Of a stretch of DNA of 64,000 bases, positions 53,234 to 63,729 are shown piece by piece. Under the pieces are notes generated by a model. It had not been told where the DNA came from and ran no database searches. It saw nothing but the letters and a program-made list of their open reading frames with translations. The DNA is taken from positions 1-64,000 of the forward strand of contig JAUCBJ010004813.1 of NCBI GenBank assembly GCA_032718475.1, read 5' to 3'. The position numbers and the translations under genes were made by a program. The stretch's first letter is position 1. Each line of letters starts with the position of its first letter. This stretch comes from Nemertoderma westbladi (lineage: Eukaryota; Xenacoelomorpha; Nemertodermatida; Nemertodermatidae).

Positions 53234-53311
53234 CTGTTTAGAGTATTTATGTATATTAGAAATTGTGATTTTGTATATTTTATAGACTTAAATCCCATTT
53301 TCTGGGAGCGG

Positions 53312-54485
53312 TGTAAAAGCTTTTGTGGGATAACTGATTCGTTTGCCTTGCTAACCAGTTCCCCCCAGTCGCTAGAATACTCTAAAAAGGGATCTATAAC
53401 TCGAATAGCGCAAGCTACCGGCTGATTGGCTGATTCGCTGTGCGAAGGGATCTGGGCTACGTTTGATTGTCCAACCAGCTTGGGAAAGTATCTGCCAATA
53501 GAATTTGAGTTGATTTTGATTTCGACCTATCACAGATGTACTGAACTGAATTTTCCTATCTGTATGCTCTTTCTCTGTGTTGGGTGGAAGCCTTTGTAAA
53601 TAAGGTTATTCTTATCAGTTTTCAGTGTTGTTGGTCTTTCTTTCCTGAGCCAGGAGAGAACGGCTTGTAAATATTTTGTGCTTTTCTGTTTTAGTCTAAC
53701 ACTAGTAGGCTTAATTATAAAGGGCATATATCCGTTATCAATCCATAACATAACAAAACAATCAATGCAAACCGCAAACTAATGAACTTAACGCACACTG
53801 AATCACTGTGCATACTTTTATATTGTTATACTGCTATTTACTGTCAGTTCTTCATAATATGGTTGATGAATTATTATATTTGGAATAACGATAAATAACC
53901 CCGAAACCCAATATTCTTGATATACCGAAGGTAAGAGAGAAAGGTTACATATAACGATTGTGACTTATGTTAAAGTGGTTTGAAGTGAATCTAATGTTAT
54001 TTGATAGACCCTACATGAGTCAGTCCGTGTTCCTTTTATATATAACTAAAATCAGTGAAGATCGGTGTGCAGTATTGTGCAGCATTGTGTATGAGTGAGC
54101 CTGATAACGAAGCATTTCCTAAAGAATGCGCCATATATGTGAATTATAACTAAGCCATATCGTTGTGAGTAGTTTAAGTCATAACTCTGTTTGTATAGAT
54201 AAAGCGCCACGTCCTAAAGGAACTGTTAATATTCCCCGAAGGTGAATAATATTGTCAGAGATTATATAATACTGTCAGTCGAATAATACATTAGGCTTAC
54301 ATAGCAATAAAATTAAGCCGTCGAACCCAATCTCCCGGGTATATCCAGCGGGTGAATGATCGCGCACAGATTGGTTTCGACTAGTGTAGTGAATTAAATA
54401 CTTGTCATAGACTAAAGGTGATTTATTATCTAGAAGACATCCTAATTTGGCGGGTTAAACTGCCAAAGGTCTGAAAGCGCGAACA
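53312..54485 (+). repeat. 3' LTR of the giant BEL/Pao element
   Basis: 1174 bp. Compared with the 5' LTR it lacks 8 bp near 54066 and has G instead of C at 53537. Preceded by a TTTTCTGGGAGCGG purine-rich tract; followed by the CGAAT target duplication. Confidence 0.93.
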
Positions 54486-55932
54486 CGAATGCCAACTTGA
54501 TGTTGCAAGACCTTCCACGAAACCTGGTTATAGGGGCTGGGTTTTCTAGCCTCCTCGTCTTCTATAGGAGCCTCGTGGGTAAGAGCCCGATAGATGGCTG
54601 CGTTGATCATATAACACGTTTCATTTTCATTGGAGAACTCATAAGTATAGAAGCCGTCCATTTCTGAGCTGTGATCGGTATCATTTACGTCACTGAATTG
54701 AACGTGTACATCTGGTTCACTTACCTAGTCGAATTCACTGTGCGGCAAAGAGTGGTGTTTAGCTCCATACTTAGCACACTTGGACTCTGAATAACAGGTC
54801 CTTCACTGATGTCCTGTCCTCAGGCAGTTGTAACATAACCTTTTCTCGAAAGCTACGTTATGTCTTCCCTTAAGATCTTTCCTTAAGAAGGCCTCACACT
54901 TACGCAGACAGTGGGATTCCTCACACACTACGCATTTAGCTGGCTGAAGTTTTTCACCTTTAGATAATACAGACTTTTGTATGTTATCTTAATAATATTC
55001 ATTAAACAGTATTCACTTCATCTCATCTCCATTGAATTTTACTACCTCTCCCACTGATACCACTTGGCGGGCCTCTGTTCTGGCCATCTGATGGGTGAAA
55101 CTCTCCTGAGCCATTGTATTATTAATATGGAATTATCTGAATACGTATTATGAGGATAATTTGAAGGAATATAAGGAGTATCATTACAAGTTTGTTTGTA
55201 TATTGATGTTATTTTTGATAGGGGTTTCAACACCACTAGCAGTATATATGCATTTAGGATTTATATTATTATTACATGTATTTAGCAGTTTATATGCCTG
55301 TCTTCCTACCTCTCTCTGCCTTTTTTCGAACCGCCACTCCTCAGACTTCGCCGACGGTGCGACTCTGAGAGGTTGGGTCTGCTGAAAGACGGCAGCCACG
55401 GGGGACAATCCTCCCCCAAAGGTGACTCTCTGCCCCTGGGAATTAGCAGCATTCATCGTGAGTCAGCTGCTAGTCAGGTGTAGATTAGTTCTCTCTATGG
55501 GGAATTTCGAATTCGGTTCTAATATTAAGGGCGTTTCAGATATAGGGACAGTTCTAACGACATGCCTATTTAATTCTGGCTCATCTAAGATGGTAGGAAC
55601 CCTACCGGGCGGGATATTTGCCTGTGCTATATCGCCAGACCTCAAGTCAGGATCAGCCAACTCTCTTTTGCACTGGTACTGTAGGAGCAAGTTAGGCACC
55701 TTGCGTCCCAACGGGGCTTGTCTGCGCCCATTTGAGCTAAATCGATAACTCCTGCAGTCGGATTCCATGGTAGTGCCTTCATCCGAATAGGTGATGAATC
55801 CCTATTTCTTAGGAGCCACTTTGTTCCTGATATTTGTTTTGGCTGCTTCTACCTGTTTTCTTTTTAATTCCTGCCATTCTTTAATTGCTTCTAGTTCTAA
55901 TTCCACTAACTTTCTTGTCTGTTCCATGTGAC
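54486..55932 (-). pseudogene. Old BEL/Pao element, Gag-protease part (middle piece)
   Basis: Minus-strand remnant collinear with the intact polyprotein. From right to left: a coiled-coil remnant (KLVELELEAIKEWQELKRK, ~55920-55860), TILDEPELNRHVV (~55590), YTASGVETPI (~55230), TYSDNSIL (~55110), capsid start, a zinc knuckle with LCYNCLRTGHQ (~54830), and MDGFYTYEFSNENE (54661), ending at the young element's insertion point. Between the capsid start and the zinc knuckle ~700 bp present in the intact copy are missing. Stops and frameshifts are numerous. It shares the Gag-Pol order of the young element but is clearly diverged from it. Confidence 0.85.
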
Positions 55933-56287
55933 CGGGTTTTGTCTAGGTTCGATACGCGTCGCCGTGTCCGCTTACTGTGGCTGAATGACTGAAGGTTGAA
56001 GGTTGAAGGCCGGTTATGATAAAGGAGTTTGGTGTTAATGCTGTTAATCTCTCATAAGTATACAAGTACCGGTAGTAATCAGTACAACAGTAATCACAAT
56101 GATAGCATACAACGATGGCGATGGTTGAAAACCGTCCAACTTCTGCTCACCCAATATACCAACTAAAGTACGATTATAGTAACGGTTATATATTACATGG
56201 GACACATTAATTACCTAGGTTTGGCCAACCAGTGGACACGCTGCAATTGGACACATGCTGTCCATGGTTGATCTATCCCCTTGGCCA
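55933..56287 (-). repeat. Left (3') LTR of the gag-only element
   Basis: ~355 bp; direct repeat of 58061-58406 with scattered substitutions and small indels. Minus-strand orientation; it has a TATATATTACATGGGACAC-like block near 56185-56205. Confidence 0.65.
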
Positions 56288-57960
56288 CGACTTCCGGGTC
56301 AAATCCCATTGTCCGCGCTACCCTATCACCTACACTATCTCTCCCAGCATGGCCTATAGTATGTACAGTAAGACCTACAGTATGTCCTGCAGTCTGTACG
56401 TGTTCCTCGCGATCGAAGTTTAATCTTCTCGAATATTCCGAGAACTCCTCCCCACGACTAACATATTGTCGATTGGCAGCTACGTTCCGACGGGAAGTTT
56501 CCCTTCGATGTCTTCTTCTCTCAATCTCCTCGTCCCGGTACACTCTGTACCCCTCTCTCGGTGTATAATATACATCACCGGGCTGTGTTCCTCCGGGGCG
56601 ATGGCAATCTCCCGAAGACAATCCCACCGGCGCTATCTCTCTACTTCAAGTATCGACAGTTCACTGTCCGTCCTATCTCGATATTTCCAGTTGCCCGTAG
56701 CAACATTTCCTCGCTCATCTCTTCCGAATGGGTTCGGCGCTCCCCCCCCCCCCCCCCCACTGTGGTTCTTCATAAAAACTCCCCGAACCAGCTTCGCTCT
56801 CTTATAAACCCAGTTTCACCATTCTAACCGGCGTTATTGCTTGGCCTGATACTGCATTAACCCCCTCAACCGGGCGTGCATATCATCCCACATTCTTCTA
56901 CCAGCCATCTCCCTCTCCCTTTCCTCTCTAATACTCTGATCGACAAACTCAGCCTCCCTCACCTCCCGCTCTTTGCGCTCGTTCACCTCTCTCTCAATCC
57001 TCGCTGCCTCCCTCGCATCCCACTCTTTGCGCTCGTTCACCTCTCTCCCAACCCTCTCTGCCTCCCACGCAGCCCTCTCTCTATACTCTCTTGCCACCCT
57101 CTCAGCCCTCTCTTTATACTCTCTCGCTAATTCCCTTTCCATCTCTAACAACGCAGTTCTTCATTCAACTGCCTCTCTAACTCCTTTTGGTCTAATGCTG
57201 CTATGTCTAGCTGACACGCCAGATCTATCTCTAACACTCTCCTTGCTTTCACAGAGGGTGTAGCGGACTTTTCGGTTGAGACGGACTCCCGTCGCCTGTT
57301 GGTTCCACTAATTTTATCGTGTCTGCTAGCGGTTTCACTAACGGATGAAGCCTAATCTTCCGGGATAACCTCGAGTTCGGCGTCGTTCGAACCCGCCCAT
57401 CCCACTAACTTAACCCCCTGTGCATCCACCAGATAAAGCCCTACGTACACTACACCATTCGGTATAATCTCGGATCACCACAATTCAAACAGTTCCGTGG
57501 CGACCCCCCTCGCCCTTTCACTTGCCAGTTCCCCCTGCCCAAGTCGGACTAGGTGGTGAAAATGTTTATTACATTCACCGAGTCTCCGAGTTAGTTTGGG
57601 TTCGTCTACCTTTCCTCCTGTTCTCTCCTCCTCGACTTCCTGACCTTGTTTCCTCATCCGGTGTCGCACCATTGGTCCCAACGTTGCTGTTCCGGTGGGC
57701 CATTCGCCGCCTGTAGCCACCGACTGGCTGGTGATCCCGGTGCTCCTCTCGCCGCTTCTTGTCGACTCGCGTCTCTCTTTTTCTCGTACCCTTCCGCTCT
57801 CCTCCTCTACCACCAAATCGTCTCTCCTCGGCAAATCCGGTGTGGCGGGCCAGTACCGCCTCGTCGTCGCCTCCCGAATTGTTTGATCTCTATCGCTCAG
57901 GATGCGCGGCGGAGTTCCTCCCCTCTCCGAACCCTGGGGTGTATGTTCGCTCATCTCGTT
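56288..57960 (-). pseudogene. Degenerate gag-like ORF region
   Basis: Three minus-strand frames in series: 57954-57475 (starts MSEHTPQGSERGG, Arg/Glu-rich), 57151-56834 (a nearly pure Glu/Arg coiled coil with REVNERKE repeats) and 56627-56288 (YRVYRDEEIERRRHRRE). Between them are stops, frameshifts and a C13 run (56747-56759). The charged coiled-coil character resembles the Gag N-terminal half of BEL elements, but I cannot show homology. Not functional as read. Confidence 0.5.
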
Positions 57961-58060
57961 GGCATATCGTCGCCACAGCTAATCTCGTAATTTCGTTTCC
58001 AACTCGAAGTTAGGGTTTTCAACTGTGACGGGATCCCTGAGTTGGTGAGGGAATCCCGGC

Positions 58061-58406
58061 TGGGTTTTGTCTTGGTTCGATACGCGTTGCCGCGTCCGCT
58101 TACTGTGGCTGAATGACTGAAGGCCGAAGGCCGGTTATAATAAAGGAGTTTGGTGTTAATGCTGTATGGTGCTAATGGTTTTAATGTAATCAGTACAACA
58201 GTAATCACAATGATAGCAGACAATGACGGCGACGGTTGAAAACCGTCCGACTTCTGCTCACCCAATATACCAACTAAAGTACAATTGACAGAGTAACGGT
58301 TATATATTACATGGGACACATTAATTACCTAGGTGTGGCCAACCAGTGGATGCGCTGCAATTTGACACATGCTGTCCCTCCATTGGTTGATCTATCCCCT
58401 TGGCCA
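58061..58406 (-). repeat. Right (5') LTR of the gag-only element
   Basis: ~346 bp, TGGGTTTTGTCTTGG...CTTGGCCA on the plus strand; direct repeat of 55933-56287. Confidence 0.65.
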
Positions 58407-58690
58407 AACCTACCTTCCCCTTGTTCCTATGCTAGCTTATACCCTGAGATGAGCTGTGCGCTGGCATCTCTCCCTGTGGCTGGCAGTGTGTATTGTTAGG
58501 TGCCAATTGTTAGGTGACATTATATTGGTAATGTCACCTAATCAACTTTAATTGGTAAAACGCCACTTTCCCCATTTTCTGCTGGGTAGTGCAGAGAATT
58601 GGATACGCTAACATTCCACTTCTGCTGACTTTCTTGTCCTCTCGGCTTCTGCTTCCACTGACTTTCTTGTCCTTTCAGCTTCTATTAACT
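58407..58690. other. Short interval with a perfect hairpin
   Basis: Unique-looking sequence between the gag-only element and the old BEL Gag. At 58510-58541, TTAGGTGACATTA and TAATGTCACCTAA form a perfect 13-bp stem with a 6-nt loop. From ~58615, TTCTGCT/CTTTCTTGTCCT repeats look like the degraded coiled-coil region of the old Gag. Confidence 0.5.
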
Positions 58691-59535
58691 CTCTCTTTAT
58701 TATATTAGTATCTTAAATGGCTTTGAGGTCATCATCATCCATCTTGGCTAGCTCGGCCTCTTCCATCTCGACATCCAGTCCTTCTAACACTCTATTTGCT
58801 CCCTCACGATCGGGGGGGGGGGGGGGGGGGGGGGGGGTGGGGGGGGGGGCAGCTAGGCGTCGTCTCAACTCCTTATCTCCTATGAATCTCTGATAATCCA
58901 ATAGATAAATATTAATAGAGTCTTTCATAGTCCAATTGGCTGGAGCGTCCTGTATGGGCCAGATCCACTAAATTTTCGACTATGGCTTCCAGTATCTGCG
59001 TCAGCAAACTACTAGGGAGAATCAATAGAGGGCCTAGAGTTGGATCATCAGGGTCACGTGTAGAGGCAGCAGTTGAGGCTATCACTTGATAGGGATGTAC
59101 TATTACTTCCCTATCCTCAATACTGATGGGTACGGCAAAAGCCATCTCCTCTGTACTGCAGAAACTTCTAATGTCACAGTGGCAGTCATCAGCCGGGTGT
59201 ACTAGCTGGCCTGAGTTAGCAGTTACTGCCTTCCATCTTGCCAAGCCCTCATCCAATGAAGCAGGTGATGATGAGGCTTCTTCCCTACTTGCAGGCTCAG
59301 TAGACAGTTCCTTGGTTACTTGATCTCTTTTAACTTGTGCCATAGTACCTATAATATACATATGATGATCAACCAAATTAGGTTCCCTAAGGATAATCCA
59401 TTTTTCCTTAGGGGACTTTCTTACAGTAGGGGGTTTTTTGGCTCGCTCATCATCACCCTTGACTGAGCCACTATCAGGGTCACATACAGTATGGTCTAAT
59501 ATACTGTCAGACAAAGGACGTTTAGGGACAGACAT
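58691..59535 (-). pseudogene. Old BEL/Pao element, Gag N-terminus
   Basis: Minus strand, ATG at 59535. It starts MSVPKRPLSDSILDHTVCD and continues PPTVRK, ILREPNLVDHH, IIGTMAQVKRD, collinear with the first ~60 residues of the intact polyprotein at 40446, then LLILPSSLLTQIL and DYQRFIGDKELRR. The frame changes near 58920, and a G26/G11 run (58812-58849) encodes a poly-Pro expansion not present in the young copy. This fixes the orientation and the 5' coding end of the element that the giant BEL copy interrupted. Its LTRs are not identified. Confidence 0.85.
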
Positions 59536-60283
59536 ATTAATGACTTAGAAACTAGTTGCCTATTAATATTACAGGAATACAGCAGTATGCTTGATATTAA
59601 TTAGTGTTGAAACTGTTAAGCCTATAGTATAATAATAATTACTTACTTTATACTGTGGTATTAATATATCACATATAGCTAATAAGCCAGCTTGGATATT
59701 GCGTATAGCTTACAAAATGATTGGCCGAGTACTTAATCATGATTCTTTCGAATAATTAGCTAAATAATTTCGTTTAAGCTATTGGCATGATAAATTAATA
59801 TCTCAGTATCAATAACATTAAGTTAAGTAAGTGGTATATTTCTTACAAATTGTGACACCTCCACGCCTAAAATATTTAATACTTTATGAGTTTAACATGT
59901 TACCAATAACATGAGTTTATTGATTTCTTTGTTGGTTACGGAAATTAAACAATATGCGATCTTTAATTATTTTTTCTAGAAATTTGTGCTGTTTGTATAT
60001 TTTTGTGAATCGCTTCTATAGTAGTTGTATTTTGTGTTATATTAAAAATAAATATAACATATTAGTTTTAAAACTCAAATTTTATGTTAATAGGCCTACC
60101 TTTGCCTTTCATCAATCCTGTATGCGCCTTTGGGTTGGGGTTGTGCTGATTAAGAGGGAAGTTAAGAGGGGGAGGGGGGGGGGGGCTTTTCCCTCTCTTT
60201 GATTTACTGGTGTTTGGTTAAATATCTTAGATACCGAGTTTTTGATACAGTAGAATCGCTCAGTATTAATCTGTTTCTCATAA
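59536..60283. other. Interval, probably partly leader of the old BEL element
   Basis: AT-rich, no gene supported. It ends with a GGGAGGGGGGGGGGGGG tract (60168-60184) and a short dispersed word. A recognisable LTR was not found. Confidence 0.35.
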
Positions 60284-60322
60284 CTGAATCTCGTGCTGCG
60301 CGAATGCAACACGAACGTGTAC
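60284..60322 (+). repeat. Short dispersed repeat, copy 2
   Basis: TCTCGTGCTGCGCGAA and CACGAACGTGTA in the same order and spacing as at 31549-31587. The satellite starts at its end. Confidence 0.55.
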
Positions 60323-61055
60323 TGCGTCAATATAATACTGTACTGCGTCAATATTATACTGTACTGTGTCAATATTATACTGTACTGCGTCAATATTATA
60401 CTGTACTGCGTCACTATTATACTGTACTGTGTCAATATAATACTGTACTGCGTCAATATTATACTGTACTGTGTCAATATAATACTGTACTGCGTCAATA
60501 TTATCCTGTACTGTGTCAATATAATACTGTACTGTGTCAATATAATACTGTACTGTGTCAATATAATACTGTACTGCGTCAATATTATACTGTACTGTGT
60601 CAATATAATACTGTACTGTGTCAATATTATACTGTACTGCGTCAATATTATACTATACTGTATCAATATAATACTGAACTGCGTCAATATTATACTGTAC
60701 TGTGCCAATATAATACTGTACTGTGTCAATATTATACTGTACTGCGTCAATATTATACTGTACTGTGTCAATATTATACTGTACTGCGTCAATATTATAC
60801 TGTACTGTGTCAATATTATACTGTACTGTGTCAATATAATACTGTACTGTGTCAATATAATACTGTACTGCGTCAATATTATACTGTACTGTGTCAATAT
60901 AATACTGTACTGTGTCAATATTATACTGTACTGCGTCAATATTATACTATACTGTACTGTGTCAATATAATACTGAACTGCGTCAATATTATACTGTACT
61001 GTGCCAATATAATACTGTACTGTGTCAATATTTAATCTGAATTGTGTCAATATTT
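60319..61055. repeat. 21-bp satellite
   Basis: About 35 tandem copies of a 21-bp unit, GTACTG(C/T)GTCAATATTATACT, alternating C/T and ATTATA/ATAATA variants. The length is a multiple of three, so several frames on both strands stay open; these long repetitive frames should not be taken for genes. The last copies decay (61020-61055). Confidence 0.93.
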
Positions 61056-61449
61056 TGCAGTATTTTTAAATATTGCAACCCCACTTCAAATATTGAATTT
61101 TGAGCCAGATATGATGCTACTGTACACTGCCTGTAGGCCTTGTTGGTATACTGTATACAGTACAAAAAGGTAGCCACTGAACCGTCAACTCGTATCAAAG
61201 TCCAATTAGATACGTCCAAGAATTCAATCAATGAATCGAATGAAAAACTCAGATTGAGTTCGTCTAGCCAATTGCATTCCGTTTTACAATAGTTTTTAAC
61301 CAATAGATTCAGAGGTTGTATCACCATATTGTATTTTATAAGCGATAAAAACTTTGTTTTTCATCTGATCATTTCAGAAGCTCCGCGCCATAATATTGAT
61401 ACCGTTAGTTAGGCCTTTAATGTAAGTCCCTGGCACACAGGGCTTTAAT
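61056..61449. other. Interval upstream of the signal-peptide exon
   Basis: No gene is recognised. It could contain the promoter and 5' UTR of the gene starting at 61450; no TATA box stands out. Confidence 0.35.
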
Positions 61450-61610
61450 ATGGAGTTACTTTTTTGTATTATTTATGTAGCATTACTATTTACCAATGCC
61501 GCAACGCAGGACAACATAGGCACTGATGGAAACCTGGCTAGCGGAAACAACCCAATATACAGGAATATCGTAGCCATACCGGAGACCCAATGTACCGGGA
61601 TTGTTATCAC
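61450..61610 (+). CDS. First coding exon of a putative secreted protein
   Basis: A 161-nt open stretch from ATG 61450 to a consensus donor (CAC|GTAAGTAC, GT at 61611). It encodes 53 residues plus two bases (phase 2). The first ~20 residues are a textbook signal peptide: MELLFCIIYVALLF hydrophobic core, then TNAATQ as a likely cleavage region. The following part (DNIGTDGNLASG, then ETQCTGIVI with one Cys) gives no family I recognise. It is too short to stand out as an ORF because the intron begins within 54 codons; the next in-frame stop is the TAA inside the donor. Later exons are not identified and probably lie beyond the window. A chance combination of ORF, signal peptide and donor remains possible. 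Confidence 0.5.
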
Positions 61611-61636
61611 GTAAGTACAAGGGGGGGGGGGGGGGG

Positions 61637-61870
61637 TAAATCAGTTTAATCAGTGCACGGCCTGCAATCTTTTGGTTAGAGGTTCGATCCCGCCAGGGTC
61701 CACTATGGCTTTAATCCCATGGGGTCGATAAATTGAGGAGCAATGGAATTACTCGAAGCAAAACCTGGGATCTGAGTCGCGGCGCCCACCCCTTTGAGTA
61801 GATTCTATCGAATCGAAAGAGGTGCCTTCGGGTCGCCCCTTTCGGCTTCGCCCGACTGTTTGCTTACATT
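61637..61870 (+). mobile_element. tRNA-like SINE, second family
   Basis: A degenerate A-box region (CAGTTTAATCAGTGCACGG, ~61642-61660) and a perfect B box GGTTCGATCC (61681-61690), ending in an acceptor-stem-like CCAGGGTCCA, followed by a ~150-bp body rich in TTCGGGTCGCCCCTTTCGG. It is preceded by a G16 run. It differs from the SINE at 34722. Low copy evidence (one copy here). Confidence 0.5.
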
Positions 61871-62568
61871 CTTGTACTTCAACTAAACTAATACAGCTGC
61901 ACATTCAGAACCGATCAACTCTATAGTTGATTTTAAATTTTCAAATTAAAAAAATTTTTAAATTAAACAATTTGACTTTCTTTAACCGCTTACAGTATGT
62001 ACATTAGACCTATGTACCATGACCTGTAATGGTACAACCATGACCTACTATAACATATGTAACATTTAACATGTACTATAACACTATGACCTACTATACT
62101 ATAACTCTGTTATAGTAGGTCATGGTACAACCCCCCCCCCCCCCCTCCCCCCCTAATTTTCTGAAATTTGTATCATATTGCTGGACTAATTTCTATAATT
62201 AGAAAGCTTGCGTTGAAAGGATTCCAAATACAGTATGTAACAATGTCCTGGTTTCATACCTAGAGAAACAGCTGAGATATAGGAGTTCAAAGATTGGAGG
62301 AATGGCTCATTCCATGCAAATGTCAATCGCAGTGCCAAGTTTGAAAAATGTGAATTATTGCTTCTCATGTCAATTTTCAGAACCAATATATGATGCGACT
62401 TACAAATTTAACTCAAAAACCCGCATCAAAAGTGGTGAACTTTCTGAAATCTGGTGTTATTCGTCCTTAACTCTAAAACTACAAAAAAATAGTGAACATA
62501 GTATGACACCCGCGATTTATAAGTAGCTTTAGGCAGAAGAAATATCAAAGGAAGTAAGCGTTTATTTG
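61871..62568. other. Interval without a supported gene
   Basis: Contains reiterated ATGACCTACTATAAC words (62000-62125) and a C15-T-C7 run (62131-62153). The 74-codon frame at 62302-62526 has no motif I recognise. Confidence 0.35.
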
Positions 62569-63336
62569 GATAGATCTTTTTACAGAACACAAGCGAACAC
62601 AGTAGAACACACCTGAACACGGTCCAAAAACTGCAGAACACAATCGAACACAGTCGAAAATAGAAAGAGCATAAAAAATAACACCGGGTACCGGTACCAA
62701 CTTTTAGATAAAATTAGCCAGGCTTGGCTTTTCTATAAGTAAATTCCCGAAATTATTGAACAAAATTGTCGCGAAATTAAATATTCATTTCTTATCAGAT
62801 CAGGCCTAGCCTAAGCCTACATCTCAACTAATAATTTAACATACTGTAGTAGTAGGCCTAAGTTAAGTGTGGTTAGCACTGGGTTGTACCGACGTATTGT
62901 ACCGTACGTCATGTACAGTACGTACGGTAACGGGCCTAACTTCTTATTTCATATCCTCAGCAATCAGTCGCAACTCAAGCTATTGCAGTACACAGGCAAA
63001 CAGGCCTATTAGCTAACCCGCTATTACTATATATGTGACAGGTACGGTACCCGGTAGGCTTCCCTACATAGTTTGTTATACAGTACAGCAGTACAGAACA
63101 AATGATAGGCCTTCCTGATAAGAAATGAATATTTAATTTCGCGACAATTTTATTCAATAATTTCGGGAATTTACTTATAGAAAAGCAACGCGAGGCGAAT
63201 TTTTACATAAAAGTTGGTACCTGGTGATATTTTTTGTGCTCTTTCTATCTTCGACTGTGTTCGATTGTGTTCGGCAGTTGGATTGTGTTCGGGTGTGTTC
63301 TTGTGTGTTCGCTTGTGTTCTGTAAAAAGATCTATC
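62569..63336. mobile_element. Foldback element with ~235-bp inverted arms
   Basis: Left arm 62569-62807 and right arm 63107-63336 are inverted copies (GATAGATCTTTTTACA against TGTAAAAAGATCTATC; TTCGCGACAATTTT and its complement; CTTATCAG and CTGATAAG), separated by ~300 bp. Both arms contain several CGAACACA-type repeats. No coding sequence. It resembles a foldback or MITE-type DNA element; no target duplication was identified. Confidence 0.75.
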
Positions 63337-63468
63337 CCGTGTATTTAGATAGAAGAACCTCAACTGGGATAATCATAACAGACATAATAACTTCATATCA
63401 ATTTCTGATATATTAAGACACTTTGAAAAAATGCATGAAGATCACTGTATAACATTGGAGGTGTCTCA

Positions 63469-63729
63469 TTGGTTCCCCCAAGCTTGACACTAGAACAAAA
63501 TCGCCTCCGCTTTGCAGGACATTGCTTTCGCCGTGAGGACCAGCCAGTGCATAATCTTGTACTTTGGCAGCCTCATGGAGTGAATAAGCATGGTGGACAG
63601 CCCATGACTTTCTTGAGACGCATCTTAAAGGACACTGGCCTTGAAGATGCGGATGATCTAGCAAATGTCATGGGTGATAGGGAGTTGTGGCGGTGCAATT
63701 TTGTTGACAAGCCGGCACAGCATTCTTAA
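63469..63729 (+). pseudogene. 3' end fragment of a second LINE ORF2
   Basis: 86 codons on the plus strand with RLRFAGHCFRR, then LWQPHG, then LKDTGLEDADDL and MGDRELWR. This is the conserved C-terminal tail found after reverse transcriptase in many non-LTR retrotransposon polyproteins. It is truncated at the 5' side, and frames upstream are broken. It is a different LINE lineage from the minus-strand one at 9098-15530. Confidence 0.7.

Larger units (their letters stand above)
37010..54485 (+). mobile_element. Young giant BEL/Pao LTR retrotransposon (17.5 kb)
   Basis: Bounded by LTRs of 1182 and 1174 bp (TGTAAAAGC...GCGCGAACA) and a 5-bp target duplication CGAAT (37005-37009 and 54486-54490). 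The two LTRs differ, as read, only by one substitution (37227 vs 53537) and an 8-bp indel (near 37762), so the insertion is recent. The order is: LTR, 2.25-kb repeat-rich leader, intact Gag-Pol ORF (40446-48599), 1.65-kb spacer, 125-codon ORF, 0.8-kb spacer, 591-codon ORF, LTR. BEL/Pao elements are usually about 6-10 kb, so the 3' 4.7 kb and the long leader are extra. No obvious TGG-type primer site follows the 5' LTR. It sits inside an older minus-strand element of the same superfamily. Confidence 0.93.
55933..58406 (-). mobile_element. Gag-only LTR element inserted in the old BEL copy
   Basis: Two direct repeats of ~350 bp (55933-56287 and 58061-58406), both ending CCCCTTGGCCA on the plus strand and sharing GGTTCGATACGCGT, CTTACTGTGGCTGAATGACT and CACATGCTGTCC, bound a ~1.8-kb interior with only degraded charged ORFs on the minus strand. 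No RT, protease or integrase is visible, so it would depend on another element. The target duplication and the exact left LTR start are not clear (TG in the right copy, CG in the left). The LTRs differ at many sites, so it is older than the giant BEL element. Confidence 0.7.

Noticed and set aside
60112-61050. 312-, 278- and 225-codon repetitive frames
   Set aside because: By-products of the 21-bp satellite, whose length is divisible by three.
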